Part shown: positions 52,474 through 62,592 of the stretch, in pieces
Numbering within the stretch: position 1 is the first letter of the stretch
Layout: every line of letters starts with the position of its first letter
From: Pelomonas sp039929605
GTDB lineage: Bacteria; Pseudomonadota; Gammaproteobacteria; Burkholderiales; Burkholderiaceae_C
Assembly: GCF_039929605.1 (NCBI RefSeq)
Contig: NZ_JBDSQX010000076.1
Span: forward strand, 1 to 64,000
DNA length: 64,000 nucleotides
Direction of reading: 5' to 3'
Made by a program: the position numbers and the translations under genes
The notes under the pieces: generated by a model
Database searches by the model: none
The model's input: only the letters and a program-made list of their open reading frames with translations
Told to the model about the DNA's origin: nothing

Positions 52474-53463
52474 ATGAGTGAAAAGGCCATCGTCATCGAG
52501 ACCCCCGGCGGACCGGAGAGCATGAAGCTGGTGGACGTGGACGTGGGCGCGCCTGGCCCCGGCGAGATCCGCATCCGCCACGAGGCCTGCGGGCTGAACT
52601 ACATCGACGTCTACCACCGCAACGGCACCTATCCGCTGCCGCTGCCGGCCCACCTGGGCATGGAGGGCGCGGGCGTCGTCGAGGCGGTGGGCGAGGGCGT
52701 CACGCACCTGCAGGCGGGCGATCGCGCCGCCTACGCCAGCGGGCCGCCCGGCGCCTATGCGACGGCGCGTGTCCTGCCTGCCAAGGGCGTGCTGAAGCTG
52801 CCCGACGGCATCGCCTTCGAGACGGCGGCGGCCATGATGCTCAAGGGCCTGACGGTGCAGTACCTGCTGCGCAAGACGTTGCCGCAGGGCGGGCTGCAGC
52901 CAGGCGATCACGTGCTCTTCCACGCGGCGGCGGGCGGTGTCGGCCTGATCGCCTGCCAATGGGCCAGAGCGCTGGGCCTGCAGCTCATCGGCACCGCGGG
53001 CAGCGACGAGAAGTGCGCCCTGGCGCTGGAGAACGGCGCAACGCACGCCATCAACTACCGCCGCGACACGGACTTCGCGACCAAGGTACGTGAGATCACC
53101 GGCGGCCGCGGCGTGAAAGTGGTTTACGACTCCGTGGGTGCCGACACCTGGGAGGGTTCGCTGAACAGCCTCGCGCCGTTTGGGCTGCTGGCCAGCTTCG
53201 GCGGCGCCTCCGGCCCGGTGCCGCCGTTCGCTGTGGGCACGCTGGCGGCCAAGGGTTCGCTCTATGTGACGCGACCAACGCTGTTCACCCACACCGCCAC
53301 GCTGGAAAGCACCCAGGCGATGGGGGACGAGCTCTTCGCCGTGGTGGAAAGCGGGCAGGTCCGGCTGCACATCGACAAGAGCTACGCGCTGGGCGACGTG
53401 ACCCAGGCACACCGTGACCTGGAAGCGCGCCAACTGACGGGCAGCGCGGTGTTGCTGCCCTGA
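52474..53463 (+). CDS. Zinc-independent quinone oxidoreductase (NADPH)
   Basis: The 329-residue product is a medium-chain dehydrogenase of the quinone reductase (QOR) class. It has LGMEGAGVVEAVGEG, no structural-zinc cysteines, VLFHAAAGGVGLIACQWARA as the cofactor-binding turn, and VVYDSVGADTWEGSL later. It reduces quinones with NADPH. A GGAG site (52462-52465) lies near the start. It converges on the histidine kinase gene across a hairpin. Confidence 0.93.
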   Translation: MSEKAIVIETPGGPESMKLVDVDVGAPGPGEIRIRHEACGLNYIDVYHRNGTYPLPLPAHLGMEGAGVVEAVGEGVTHLQAGDRAAYASGPPGAYATARVLPAKGVLKLPDGIAFETAAAMMLKGLTVQYLLRKTLPQGGLQPGDHVLFHAAAGGVGLIACQWARALGLQLIGTAGSDEKCALALENGATHAINYRRDTDFATKVREITGGRGVKVVYDSVGADTWEGSLNSLAPFGLLASFGGASGPVPPFAVGTLAAKGSLYVTRPTLFTHTATLESTQAMGDELFAVVESGQVRLHIDKSYALGDVTQAHRDLEARQLTGSAVLLP

Positions 53464-53491
53464 AAAAAGGAAGAGCCGGCGCTAAGCCGGC
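53463..53491 (-). terminator. Terminator of the PAS histidine kinase gene
   Basis: GCCGGC (53475-53480) pairs with GCCGGC (53486-53491). On the minus strand it is followed by CTCTTCC and a run of six T. It lies 18 bases past the histidine kinase stop. Confidence 0.8.
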
Positions 53492-53509
53492 CTCGTTCGC
53501 GTGGTTTCG

Positions 53510-55015
<1,506 letters not shown>

Positions 55016-55106
55016 GAGTGACCGGAAGGAGGTCGGTAATTGTCACCTTTCGTCACATCTTCCCGCGTGAACGAATGCACGCGCTTTCCCTCGGTCACCA
55101 GGCGAT

Positions 55107-55598
55107 TCAGCCCCGGCGTACGCGGCGCAGTTCGTCCAGTACCAGCAGCACGGCGCCGATGGAGATGGCGCTGTCGGCCACGTTGAAAGCGGGGAAGAAC
55201 CAGCCGCCAGCGTGGACCTGGAGGAAGTCGACGACGTAGCCATGGATGGCGCGGTCGATGACGTTGCCGATGGCGCCACCGAGGATGAGCGTCAGCGCCC
55301 AGGCGAACAGCTTCTGCTGGCCGTGGCGGCGCAGCATCCAGACGATGAAGACGGCAGCGACCGTGCCTAAGCCCATGAAGAACCAGCGCTGCCAGCCGGA
55401 CGCCGTGTGCAGGAAGCTGAACGCCGCGCCGTAGTTGTGGGCGCGCACGAGGTCGAAGAAGCCGGTGACCGGGCGCACGTCACCCAGCTGGAAGCTGCCG
55501 ATGACAAGGATCTTGGTGAGCTGGTCGGCCACGATGATCAATGCGGCGATGAGCAGCCATTGGGCGAGGCCGGGGGTAGCGGAGGAGCGGGAGGGCAT
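55107..55598 (-). CDS. lspA: Lipoprotein signal peptidase (signal peptidase II)
   Basis: LspA cuts the signal from lipidated prolipoproteins in the inner membrane. The 163-residue product has four spans and the catalytic Asp pair in GNVIDR and FNVADSAI. The N-terminal IIVADQLTKILV and AHNYGAAFSFL are family markers. It is usually the gene right after ileS; here an opposite-strand gene separates the two. Confidence 0.95.
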   Translation of the reverse strand: MPSRSSATPGLAQWLLIAALIIVADQLTKILVIGSFQLGDVRPVTGFFDLVRAHNYGAAFSFLHTASGWQRWFFMGLGTVAAVFIVWMLRRHGQQKLFAWALTLILGGAIGNVIDRAIHGYVVDFLQVHAGGWFFPAFNVADSAISIGAVLLVLDELRRVRRG

Positions 55599-55698
55599 GT
55601 GCTTGGACGATCAGGCGGGGGCGCCAATGTACCCGGGGCTTGTGGGCGCGCGGGAACGGGCGTAGAAGTGGAATTCTCCCTTCCCCTGGAGGACCACC

Positions 55699-56205
55699 AT
55701 GCGAAAGCGCATCTACTGGCTGCTGCCCGACCTGGGCAGTGCGCGGCAAACGATGGACGAGTTGCTGCTCGCCCGCATCACCGAGCACCACATCCATTTC
55801 GTTGCCAATGAGGGCGCGTCCATGGACGGCCTGCATGCGGCCAATGTGCTGCAGACCTCGGACCTCGTCGAGGCGGCCCAGAGCGGCGCGCTGATCGGCT
55901 CGGGGCTGGGCGCTGCGGGTGGCGTGGCGGCGGCGTTCGCGTTCGACCCGACCTCGCCCGCAGCCATCGTCATCGGCATTGCTGCGGTGGGCGCGATGCT
56001 GGGCACTTGGTCGTCCAGCATGATCGGCAGCTCCACGCCGAGCCGGCGGCTGAGGCGTTTCGAGCAGGCCATCAGCGAGGGGCAGTACCTGCTCATCGTC
56101 GACGTGCCGCGCACGCGGGTGGGCGAGATCGAGCGCTTACTCGAACGCACCCACCCCGAAGCGCACTTCGAGGGCTTGGAGCCCAACGTCCCCGCGTTTC
56201 CTTGA
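55699..56205 (+). CDS. Unknown glycine-rich membrane protein, DUF1269-like
   Basis: The 168-residue product begins RKRIYWLLPDLGSARQTMDE, contains a glycine-rich hydrophobic hairpin (GALIGSGLGAAGGVAAAFAF, then AAIVIGIAAVGAMLGTWSSS) and ends with a charged alpha/beta part (EGQYLLIVDVPRTRVGEIER). The layout is that of DUF1269/general-stress-like membrane proteins, in which a soluble domain is interrupted by a glycine-zipper hairpin. A GGAGG site (55688-55692) precedes the start. It is on the plus strand inside the otherwise minus-strand ileS-lspA pair. Function unknown. Confidence 0.82.
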   Translation: MRKRIYWLLPDLGSARQTMDELLLARITEHHIHFVANEGASMDGLHAANVLQTSDLVEAAQSGALIGSGLGAAGGVAAAFAFDPTSPAAIVIGIAAVGAMLGTWSSSMIGSSTPSRRLRRFEQAISEGQYLLIVDVPRTRVGEIERLLERTHPEAHFEGLEPNVPAFP

Positions 56206-56244
56206 ACCCCTCGCCCGGTCTTGCCGCGCTGAACGCGGGCAAGG

Positions 56245-59067
56245 TCAGGCGACGGTGCGGGTCTCGCCGGCGCCGTGCAGGTTGCTGTCGCAACGACCGC
56301 ACAGCGTCGGGTGGGCCGCGATGCTGCCGACGTCCGCGCGGTAGTGCCAGCAGCGCTCGCACTTGGCGTTGGGGCTGGGCGTGACGGTGACGCCGAGTTC
56401 TGCGGCCGACACCAGCTTGACCGCGGATGTGATGAAGACGAAGCGCAGGTCGTCGCCCAGGCTGGCGAGCAGCATCTGGTCCTGCTCGTTCACCTTGAGC
56501 ACCAGCTCGGCCTGCAGCGATGCGCCGACCGCGCCCGTGACGCGCACCGCCTCGATGGCTTTGTTGACCTCGTCGCGGATCTCGTGGATGCGCTGCCACT
56601 TGGCCAGCAAGCCAGCATCGGTCTTGCCGAAGTTCCAATACGTCTCGGTGAAGATGCTCTCGCCCTTGCCGAACAACTGCCACGCTTCTTCAGCCGTGAA
56701 GCTGAGGAAGGGCGCCATCCAGCGCAGCATCGCGTGCGTGATCTGCCACAGCGCCGTCTGCGCCGAACGGCGTGCCAGGCTCTTGGGCGCCGTCGTGTAG
56801 AGGCGGTCCTTCAGCACGTCGAGGTAGAAGGCGCCGAGGTCCTCGGAGCAGTAGACCTGCAGCTTCGAGACCACCGGGTGGAACTCGTAGCGTTCGAAGT
56901 GGCCCAGGATGTCGGTCTGCAGCGCGGCCGCGCGGGCGAGGGCGTAGCGGTCGACTTCCAGCAACTGCTCGGGCGCAACGGCGTCCGTCGTCGGGTCGAA
57001 ATCGCTGACGTTGGCGAGCAGGAAGCGGAGCGTGTTGCGCACGCGGCGGTAGCTGTCGACGACGCGGGCGAGGATCTTGTCGTCCAGGCCGAGGTCACCG
57101 GAGTAGTCGGTCGCGGCTGTCCACAGGCGCAGGATCTCGGCGCCGTACTTGTCCGATACGGCCTGCGGCGCGACGACGTTGCCGTCCGACTTGCTCATCT
57201 TGCGGCCCTTGCCGTCGACGACGAAGCCGTGGGTCAGCAGGCCCTTGTAGGGCGCGCGGCCATACAGCGCGCAGGCGATCAGCAGCGACGAGTGGAACCA
57301 GCCGCGGTGCTGGTCGTGGCCTTCGAGGTAGAGGTCGGCCTCGGGGCCGCTGTCGTGGCCGGCGCCCTTGTGGCTGCCCTTGAGCACGTGCTCGAAGGTC
57401 GAGCCGGAGTCGAACCAGACGTCGAGGATGTCCTGGCCCTTGGTGTACTGCGCTGCTTCTTCACCCAGCCATTCGGCGGCGTCGAGCTTGGACCAGGCTT
57501 CGATACCGTTGGCCTCGACCAACTGCGCCGCGCGCTCGATGAATTCGAGCGTCTTCGGGTGCGCCTCGCCCGTGTCCTTGTGCAGGAAGATGGGCAGGGG
57601 CACGCCCCAGGACCGCTGGCGCGAGATGCACCAGTCGGGCCGGCCGGCAATCATGTCGTGCAGGCGGGCGCGGCCGTTCTCGGGGTAGAAGCTGGTGGCC
57701 TCGATGGCGGCCAGTGCCGTCTCGCGCAGCGACTTCGGCGCCTTGTCCGAAGTGAACAAGCCGTCGCCCTCATCCATGCGCACGAACCATTGAGCAGCCG
57801 CGCGGTAGATGACCGGCGACTTGTGGCGCCAGCAGTGCGGGTAGCTGTGGGTCAGCTTGCTTTGGGCCATCAGGCGGCCCGCGTCCAGCAGTGTTTGAGC
57901 GACGACGGCATTGGCCTTCCAGATGTGCTGGCCGCCGAACAGCGGCAGGTCGGCCGCGTAGGCGCCGTTGCCCTGCACGGGGTTCAGGATGTCGTCGAAG
58001 GCCAGGCCGTGGGCGACGCAGGACTGGAAGTCGTCCAGGCCGTAGGCAGGTGCGGAGTGGACGACGCCGGTGCCGTCCTCGGCCGTCGCGTAGTCCGCCA
58101 GGTAGACCGGGCTTTCGCGGTCGTAGCCGGGGTCGACATGAGCCAGAGGGTGCTTGAACTTCAGCAACTCCAGCGCGCGGCCCGGCACGGTCGCGACGAC
58201 GCTGCCTTCCAGTTGCCAGCGCGCCAGGCACTTCTCCACCAGCGCCTCGGCCACGACGAAGAACCCTTTGGGCGTGTCGACCAGTGCGTAAGGCAGGTCG
58301 GGGTTGAGGTTCAGCGCCTGGTTGGCCGGGATGGTCCAGGGCGTCGTCGTCCAGATGACGGTGAAGGCGTCCTTGCTCAGCGGCGCCACGTTGAACGCGG
58401 CAGCCAGCTTCTCGGGCTCGGCGCTCAGGAAGGCGACGTCAACGGCAGGCGACACCTTGTCTGCGTATTCGATCTCGAACTCGGCCAGCGACGAGCCGCA
58501 GTCGAAGCACCAGTAGACGGGCTTCAGGCCACGGTAGACGAAGCCGCGCTCGAACATGCGCTTCAAGACGCGGATCTCGCCGGCCTCGTTGGCGTAGTTC
58601 ATCGTCTTGTACGGGTTGTCCCACTCGCCCAGCACGCCCAGGCGCTTGAAGTCCGCGCGCTGGCCGTCGATCTGCTCGGTCGCGTAAGCACGGCTCTTGG
58701 CCTGCACCTCGTCGCGCGGCAGGCCACGGCCGAAGGTCTTCTCGATCTGGTTCTCGATGGGCAGGCCGTGGCAGTCCCAGCCCGGGATGTAGGCCGCGTC
58801 GAAGCCCGCCAGCTGGCGCGCCTTGACGATCATGTCTTTCAGGATCTTGTTGGCCGCGTGGCCGATGTGGATCTGGCCGTTGGCGTAGGGCGGGCCGTCG
58901 TGCAGCACGAACTTGGGTGCGCCGCAGCGCGCGTCGCGCAGGCGCTTGTATAGGCCTTGCTCGTCCCATTCCTTGACCCAGCCCGGCTCGCGCTTGGGCA
59001 GGTCGCCGCGCATTGGGAAGGGCGTGTCGGGCAGGTTCAGCGTGGAACGGTAGTCGGGGGTGGTCAT
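56245..59067 (-). CDS. ileS: Isoleucyl-tRNA synthetase
   Basis: This class I synthetase charges tRNA-Ile and edits Val. The 940-residue product has the HIGH motif in NGQIHIGHAANK (about residue 60), the editing-domain segment VIWTTTPWTIPANQ, the KMSKS loop in GRKMSKSDG, and a C-terminal zinc knuckle CERCWHYR with CGRCDSN. The start at 59067 gives the usual MTTPDYRSTLNLPDTPFPMR. It follows ribF by 73 bases. Bacterial-type, single copy in the window. Confidence 0.97.
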   Translation of the reverse strand: MTTPDYRSTLNLPDTPFPMRGDLPKREPGWVKEWDEQGLYKRLRDARCGAPKFVLHDGPPYANGQIHIGHAANKILKDMIVKARQLAGFDAAYIPGWDCHGLPIENQIEKTFGRGLPRDEVQAKSRAYATEQIDGQRADFKRLGVLGEWDNPYKTMNYANEAGEIRVLKRMFERGFVYRGLKPVYWCFDCGSSLAEFEIEYADKVSPAVDVAFLSAEPEKLAAAFNVAPLSKDAFTVIWTTTPWTIPANQALNLNPDLPYALVDTPKGFFVVAEALVEKCLARWQLEGSVVATVPGRALELLKFKHPLAHVDPGYDRESPVYLADYATAEDGTGVVHSAPAYGLDDFQSCVAHGLAFDDILNPVQGNGAYAADLPLFGGQHIWKANAVVAQTLLDAGRLMAQSKLTHSYPHCWRHKSPVIYRAAAQWFVRMDEGDGLFTSDKAPKSLRETALAAIEATSFYPENGRARLHDMIAGRPDWCISRQRSWGVPLPIFLHKDTGEAHPKTLEFIERAAQLVEANGIEAWSKLDAAEWLGEEAAQYTKGQDILDVWFDSGSTFEHVLKGSHKGAGHDSGPEADLYLEGHDQHRGWFHSSLLIACALYGRAPYKGLLTHGFVVDGKGRKMSKSDGNVVAPQAVSDKYGAEILRLWTAATDYSGDLGLDDKILARVVDSYRRVRNTLRFLLANVSDFDPTTDAVAPEQLLEVDRYALARAAALQTDILGHFERYEFHPVVSKLQVYCSEDLGAFYLDVLKDRLYTTAPKSLARRSAQTALWQITHAMLRWMAPFLSFTAEEAWQLFGKGESIFTETYWNFGKTDAGLLAKWQRIHEIRDEVNKAIEAVRVTGAVGASLQAELVLKVNEQDQMLLASLGDDLRFVFITSAVKLVSAAELGVTVTPSPNAKCERCWHYRADVGSIAAHPTLCGRCDSNLHGAGETRTVA

Positions 59068-59140
59068 GGCTTGCGGCCAGGCGGCGAGCCTGGCGGTCAG
59101 AAAGCGAAGTGGGCGGAGCGAAGAGCGGCGGGGAGCCGCT

Positions 59141-60157
59141 TCAAATTCGGTCGCGCGTGGTCTGGCGTCGCTGTGCGGCGTGGGTGGCCAGGAAGGCGCG
59201 CGCCGCGTCGGTGTCGGCGGCAATGGCGGTCGTGAGCGCGTCCAGCCCGTCGTACTTGGCTTCGTCGCGAAGTTTGTGCAGCAGTTCCACGCGGGCGAGT
59301 TTACCGTAGCCCCCCTCTGGGGCGAGGGGCCAGCGGAGGCAGTGCACCTCCAGCAACACGCGGCCGGCGTCCTCGATGGTGGGCCGGCGGCCGAGGCTGG
59401 CGACGCCCGGCAGCGGCTCGGGCGCCAAGCCGTGCACGAGGACCGCGAAGATGCCGCTGGCGGCCGGCTTGTCATGCGCGAAGCGCAGGTTCAGCGTGCG
59501 AAAGCCGTCAGCGGCGCCAGGCGCCGTCTCGCCCAACTGGCGACCCAGCTTGCGGCCATGCGTGACATGACCCGTGACGGCATAAGGCCGGCCGAGCAGC
59601 GCAGCGGCGGCGGCCATGTCGCCGCCCGCCAGCGCCTCGCGCACGGCTGAGCTGCTGACGCGCAGGCCGTGCACCTCGTAGCTCATCATGCGGGCGACGT
59701 CGAAGCCGCGTGCCTGGCCGGCGGCGTCCAGCGTGGCGTAGTCGCCCTGGCGCTTGGCGCCGAAACGAAAGTCGTCGCCGACGAGCACGTAGCGCGCGCC
59801 CAGGCCTTCGCACAGCACCTGGTGGATGAAGTCCTGTGCCGGCAGCGAGGCCAGCGCCTCGTCAAAACGCAGGATGACGACCTCGTCCACGCCGCAGCGC
59901 TCCAGCTCCACCAACTTGTCGCGCAGATTCGCGATGCGGGCGGGGGCCAATTCCGGCTTGCCGGCCTTGGCGGCAAAGAAGTCGCGCGGATGCGGCTCGA
60001 AGGTCATCACGCAGGTCGGCAGCCCCCGGTGGCGGGCCTCGGACTGCAGCAGCGCCAACATGGCCTGGTGGCCGCGATGCACGCCGTCGAAATTGCCGAT
60101 GGTCAGCGCGCAAGCGGGCGCAATGTCGGGGTGGTGAAAGCCTCTGAAAACTCGCAT
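59141..60157 (-). CDS. ribF: Bifunctional riboflavin kinase/FAD synthetase
   Basis: RibF makes FMN and then FAD from riboflavin. The product (338 residues) has the adenylyltransferase N-terminal domain (LTIGNFDGVHRGHQAM, then VGDDFRFGAKRQGD and SSSAVREALAGGD) and the C-terminal kinase domain (GHVTHGRKLGRQLG). The kinase motif GRPTIEDAGRVLLEVH sits near residue 270. The start at 60157 (MRVFRGFHHP) is preferred to an ATG three codons upstream because the AAGGA site is then at a proper distance. It leads the ribF-ileS pair. Confidence 0.95.
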   Translation of the reverse strand: MRVFRGFHHPDIAPACALTIGNFDGVHRGHQAMLALLQSEARHRGLPTCVMTFEPHPRDFFAAKAGKPELAPARIANLRDKLVELERCGVDEVVILRFDEALASLPAQDFIHQVLCEGLGARYVLVGDDFRFGAKRQGDYATLDAAGQARGFDVARMMSYEVHGLRVSSSAVREALAGGDMAAAAALLGRPYAVTGHVTHGRKLGRQLGETAPGAADGFRTLNLRFAHDKPAASGIFAVLVHGLAPEPLPGVASLGRRPTIEDAGRVLLEVHCLRWPLAPEGGYGKLARVELLHKLRDEAKYDGLDALTTAIAADTDAARAFLATHAAQRRQTTRDRI

Positions 60158-60179
60158 CGGGCTCATTGTCCTTGCTGCG

Positions 60180-60899
60180 TCACGGGCCCCAGACCTCGGC
60201 CGGGCTCATGACCCAGCGCCATTCGCCGGGCTTGAGGTCAGCCGGCAGCATCAGCGCACCGAACTGCGGCCGGTGCAAGGCCTCGACGCGATTGCCGACA
60301 GCGGCGACCATGCGCTTGACCTGGTGGTACTTGCCTTCGATGAGCGTCAGCCGCAGCAGCGTCTCATCGACGATCTCGGCGCCCTCGGCCCGCGTGATCT
60401 CGCTGCCGGGCTTGTCCTCGGTCTCGCGCAGCTCCACGCCGGTCTTCAGGCGCTCGATCATCTCGGTCGTCAGGGGATGCTTGCAGCGCGCCTCGTAGAC
60501 CTTGGGCACGTGGTGCTTGGGTGAGGTCAGCTTGTGGATCAGCGTGCCGTCGTCGGTCAGCAGCAGCAAGCCGGTGGTGTCTTCGTCCAGCCGGCCGATG
60601 GGCTGCACGCCGCGCTCGCGCAGCGGCCGTGGCAGCAGGCTCATTACGCTCGGGTGGTGCTTGGGCTTTTGCGAGCACTCATAGCCGGCCGGCTTGTTCA
60701 GCAGGATCAGCGCCTTGTCGACGACGGGCCATTCCAGGCCGTCAACGGTGAACCTCAGCCCCTCGGTCTCGAACGGCGTGTCTGGCTCTTCGACGACCTC
60801 GCCGTTGACGGTGACCCCGCCATGCCACACCAACCCAGCGCACAACCGGCGCGTTCCGAAACCCTGGGTGAAAAGAATTTGCGACAGCTTCTGCTTCAC
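60180..60899 (-). CDS. rsuA: 16S rRNA pseudouridine 516 synthase
   Basis: The 239-residue product has an N-terminal S4-like part (KLSQILFTQGFGTRRLCAGL, with VTVNGEVVEEP) and the RsuA-type catalytic motif IGRLDEDTTGLLLLTDDG, followed by KVYEARCKHPL and EGKYHQVKRMVAAVGN. It modifies U516 of 16S rRNA if truly orthologous; RsuA-like relatives acting on other sites cannot be excluded. It overlaps the DUF3617 gene stop by four bases. Confidence 0.9.
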   Translation of the reverse strand: MKQKLSQILFTQGFGTRRLCAGLVWHGGVTVNGEVVEEPDTPFETEGLRFTVDGLEWPVVDKALILLNKPAGYECSQKPKHHPSVMSLLPRPLRERGVQPIGRLDEDTTGLLLLTDDGTLIHKLTSPKHHVPKVYEARCKHPLTTEMIERLKTGVELRETEDKPGSEITRAEGAEIVDETLLRLTLIEGKYHQVKRMVAAVGNRVEALHRPQFGALMLPADLKPGEWRWVMSPAEVWGP

Positions 60900-61432
60900 T
60901 TGGCCTGGGACTTTGCGGGTTGCACGGCGCCACAGTCGGTGCCAAGCCAGCGGCCTTCGCCACTGACCTTGGTCGTTTCCGTCTTGCCCTGGCGTTGATG
61001 GCGAATGGTGACGTCGTTCGTGAAGCCGTCGCTGCCGCGCAGCGTGACGGTGGCATCACCTTCGGAAGCGGGGTCGGTACAGACGAAGTGCGTCTGGATG
61101 ACGCTGCCGCTGCGCTTGGATTCCTGCGTGCAGTTGCCTTGCTGGCTCATGGGCGCCAGGTTGCGCTCGGCCTGCTCCTTGGTGACGCAGGTCTTGAGCG
61201 TGATGACGCCGCCCGCCATGTTCACGCTGACGCCGCGCTGCGCCATCATCTGCTCGATCATTTTTCGCTGCTCGGCCGGCATGCTCTCCATGGCCTTCTG
61301 CGCCTGCGCCATCTGGGCTTGGCGGGCCGGGTCGAGCTGGGGCGTCTGTTTGAACTCCCAGAGCCCAGGCTTGATCGTCTGGGCCTGAGACGTGCCGGCG
61401 AGTGCAGCCAGCAGCAGGGCAAGTATCTTCAT
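60896..61432 (-). CDS. Exported DUF3617 protein
   Basis: The 178-residue product begins with a signal peptide (ILALLLAALAGTSQAQ) at the ATG 61432. The mature chain starts TIKPGLWEFKQTPQL, has a Met/Gln-rich helix (MAQAQKAMESMPAEQRKMIE), two Cys in TCVT and GNCTQES, and a beta-rich end GEGRWLGTDCG. This matches DUF3617, periplasmic proteins of unknown role. It overlaps rsuA by four bases. Confidence 0.9.
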   Translation of the reverse strand: MKILALLLAALAGTSQAQTIKPGLWEFKQTPQLDPARQAQMAQAQKAMESMPAEQRKMIEQMMAQRGVSVNMAGGVITLKTCVTKEQAERNLAPMSQQGNCTQESKRSGSVIQTHFVCTDPASEGDATVTLRGSDGFTNDVTIRHQRQGKTETTKVSGEGRWLGTDCGAVQPAKSQAK

Positions 61433-61448
61433 GGGGCGACCTCCACGG

Positions 61449-62576
61449 TCAGGCAAACACCCCCGCAGTGTCCTGCATCCGGGCACTGACCTCGCCGACG
61501 TGATGCATCGTGTCGCCCCACTGCATCTCCATGACGGTCAGGCGCTTGAAGTAGTGGCTGCCGACGTATTCGTCCGTCACGCCGATGCCGCCGTGCAGCT
61601 GCGTGCACTGCTGGCCCACGAAGCGCATGGCGTTGCCGAGTTGCACCTTGGCTTGCGACAGCGCGCGGCGGCGAGTGGCCGGCACGTCACCCAGGCGCAA
61701 CGTGGCGAAGTAGCTCATCGAGCGGGCCAGTTCGAGCTGCATCTTCACGTCGGCGATGCGGTGCTTCAGCGCCTGGAAGCTGGCGATCACGACCCCGAAC
61801 TGCTTGCGCGTGTTCATGTACTCGACCGTCAACGCCAGGTATTTCTCCATGACGCCGATGGCTTCAGCGGCTTGCGCGGCAATGCCGATGTCGGCCGCCA
61901 ATTCCAGCAGCAGCAAGCCCTGGTCGGCGCCGGCGATGAGCTGGCCGGGCGTGTCGTCGAAGTGCACTTCGGCCGCGCGCGAGCCGTCATAGAGCGAATA
62001 CGGTCGCGTCTGCACGCCGGCCGCCGACCGCTCGACGAGATAGAGGGCCACGCCGTGCGGCGCGTCGTCGCTGCCGGCGACGCGGGCCGGCACGATGAAG
62101 GCGTCAGCCACATCGCCGGCAGGCACCAGGCTCTTCACGCCGGTCAGCTTGCCATCGACGGCACGTGTGGCGACCCGGTTCAGCCGGTAGCGAGATTTGG
62201 CTTCCTGGTGGGCCAGAACCACCAACGCCTCACCACCGGCTATGCGCGGCAGCCAGGCGGCCTGCAACTCGTCGGGCGCGTGGCTCAGCAGCGCGGGCGC
62301 GATCAGCGCACCCTGGGCCACCGGCTCCATGACGAGGCCGCGCCCGAGTTCTTCCATGACCACCATGGCCTCGACGGCACCAAAGCCCAGGCCGCCGTGG
62401 GCTTCCGGCACGGCCAACGCGGTCAGGCCCAGGCCGGCCAGGCCGTCCCACGCGGCGCGGTCGAAGCCACCGGCTCGCTCGATCCGGACGCGGCGCTCGA
62501 ACGTGTAGTCCTTCTCCATAAAACGGCGCACGGCGTCGCGCAGGGCTTCCTGGTCTTCAGAGAAATCGAAATCCAT
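61449..62576 (-). CDS. Acyl-CoA dehydrogenase, small-subunit-like partner
   Basis: The 375-residue product (start 62576, MDFDFSEDQEALRD) has the acyl-CoA dehydrogenase fold: PEAHGGLGFGAVEAMVVMEE, RKQFGVVIASFQALKHRIAD, and CTQLHGGIGVTDEY near the end. The typical C-terminal catalytic Glu loop is not evident. An in-frame ATG eight codons upstream nearly touches the previous stop. It is the second of a pair of unlike dehydrogenases; such pairs often form heterotetramers with one active-site base per pair. Its substrate is an acyl-CoA of unknown shape. Confidence 0.9.
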   Translation of the reverse strand: MDFDFSEDQEALRDAVRRFMEKDYTFERRVRIERAGGFDRAAWDGLAGLGLTALAVPEAHGGLGFGAVEAMVVMEELGRGLVMEPVAQGALIAPALLSHAPDELQAAWLPRIAGGEALVVLAHQEAKSRYRLNRVATRAVDGKLTGVKSLVPAGDVADAFIVPARVAGSDDAPHGVALYLVERSAAGVQTRPYSLYDGSRAAEVHFDDTPGQLIAGADQGLLLLELAADIGIAAQAAEAIGVMEKYLALTVEYMNTRKQFGVVIASFQALKHRIADVKMQLELARSMSYFATLRLGDVPATRRRALSQAKVQLGNAMRFVGQQCTQLHGGIGVTDEYVGSHYFKRLTVMEMQWGDTMHHVGEVSARMQDTAGVFA

Positions 62577-62592
62577 TTGTTTTGTCTCCCGC

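Noticed and set aside
56275..58953. Long plus-strand open frame antisense to ileS (about 890 codons)
   Set aside because: It is an artefact of high GC coding on the other strand: Val/Arg/Ala/Gly-rich, no recognisable domain, while the minus strand encodes a complete isoleucyl-tRNA synthetase.
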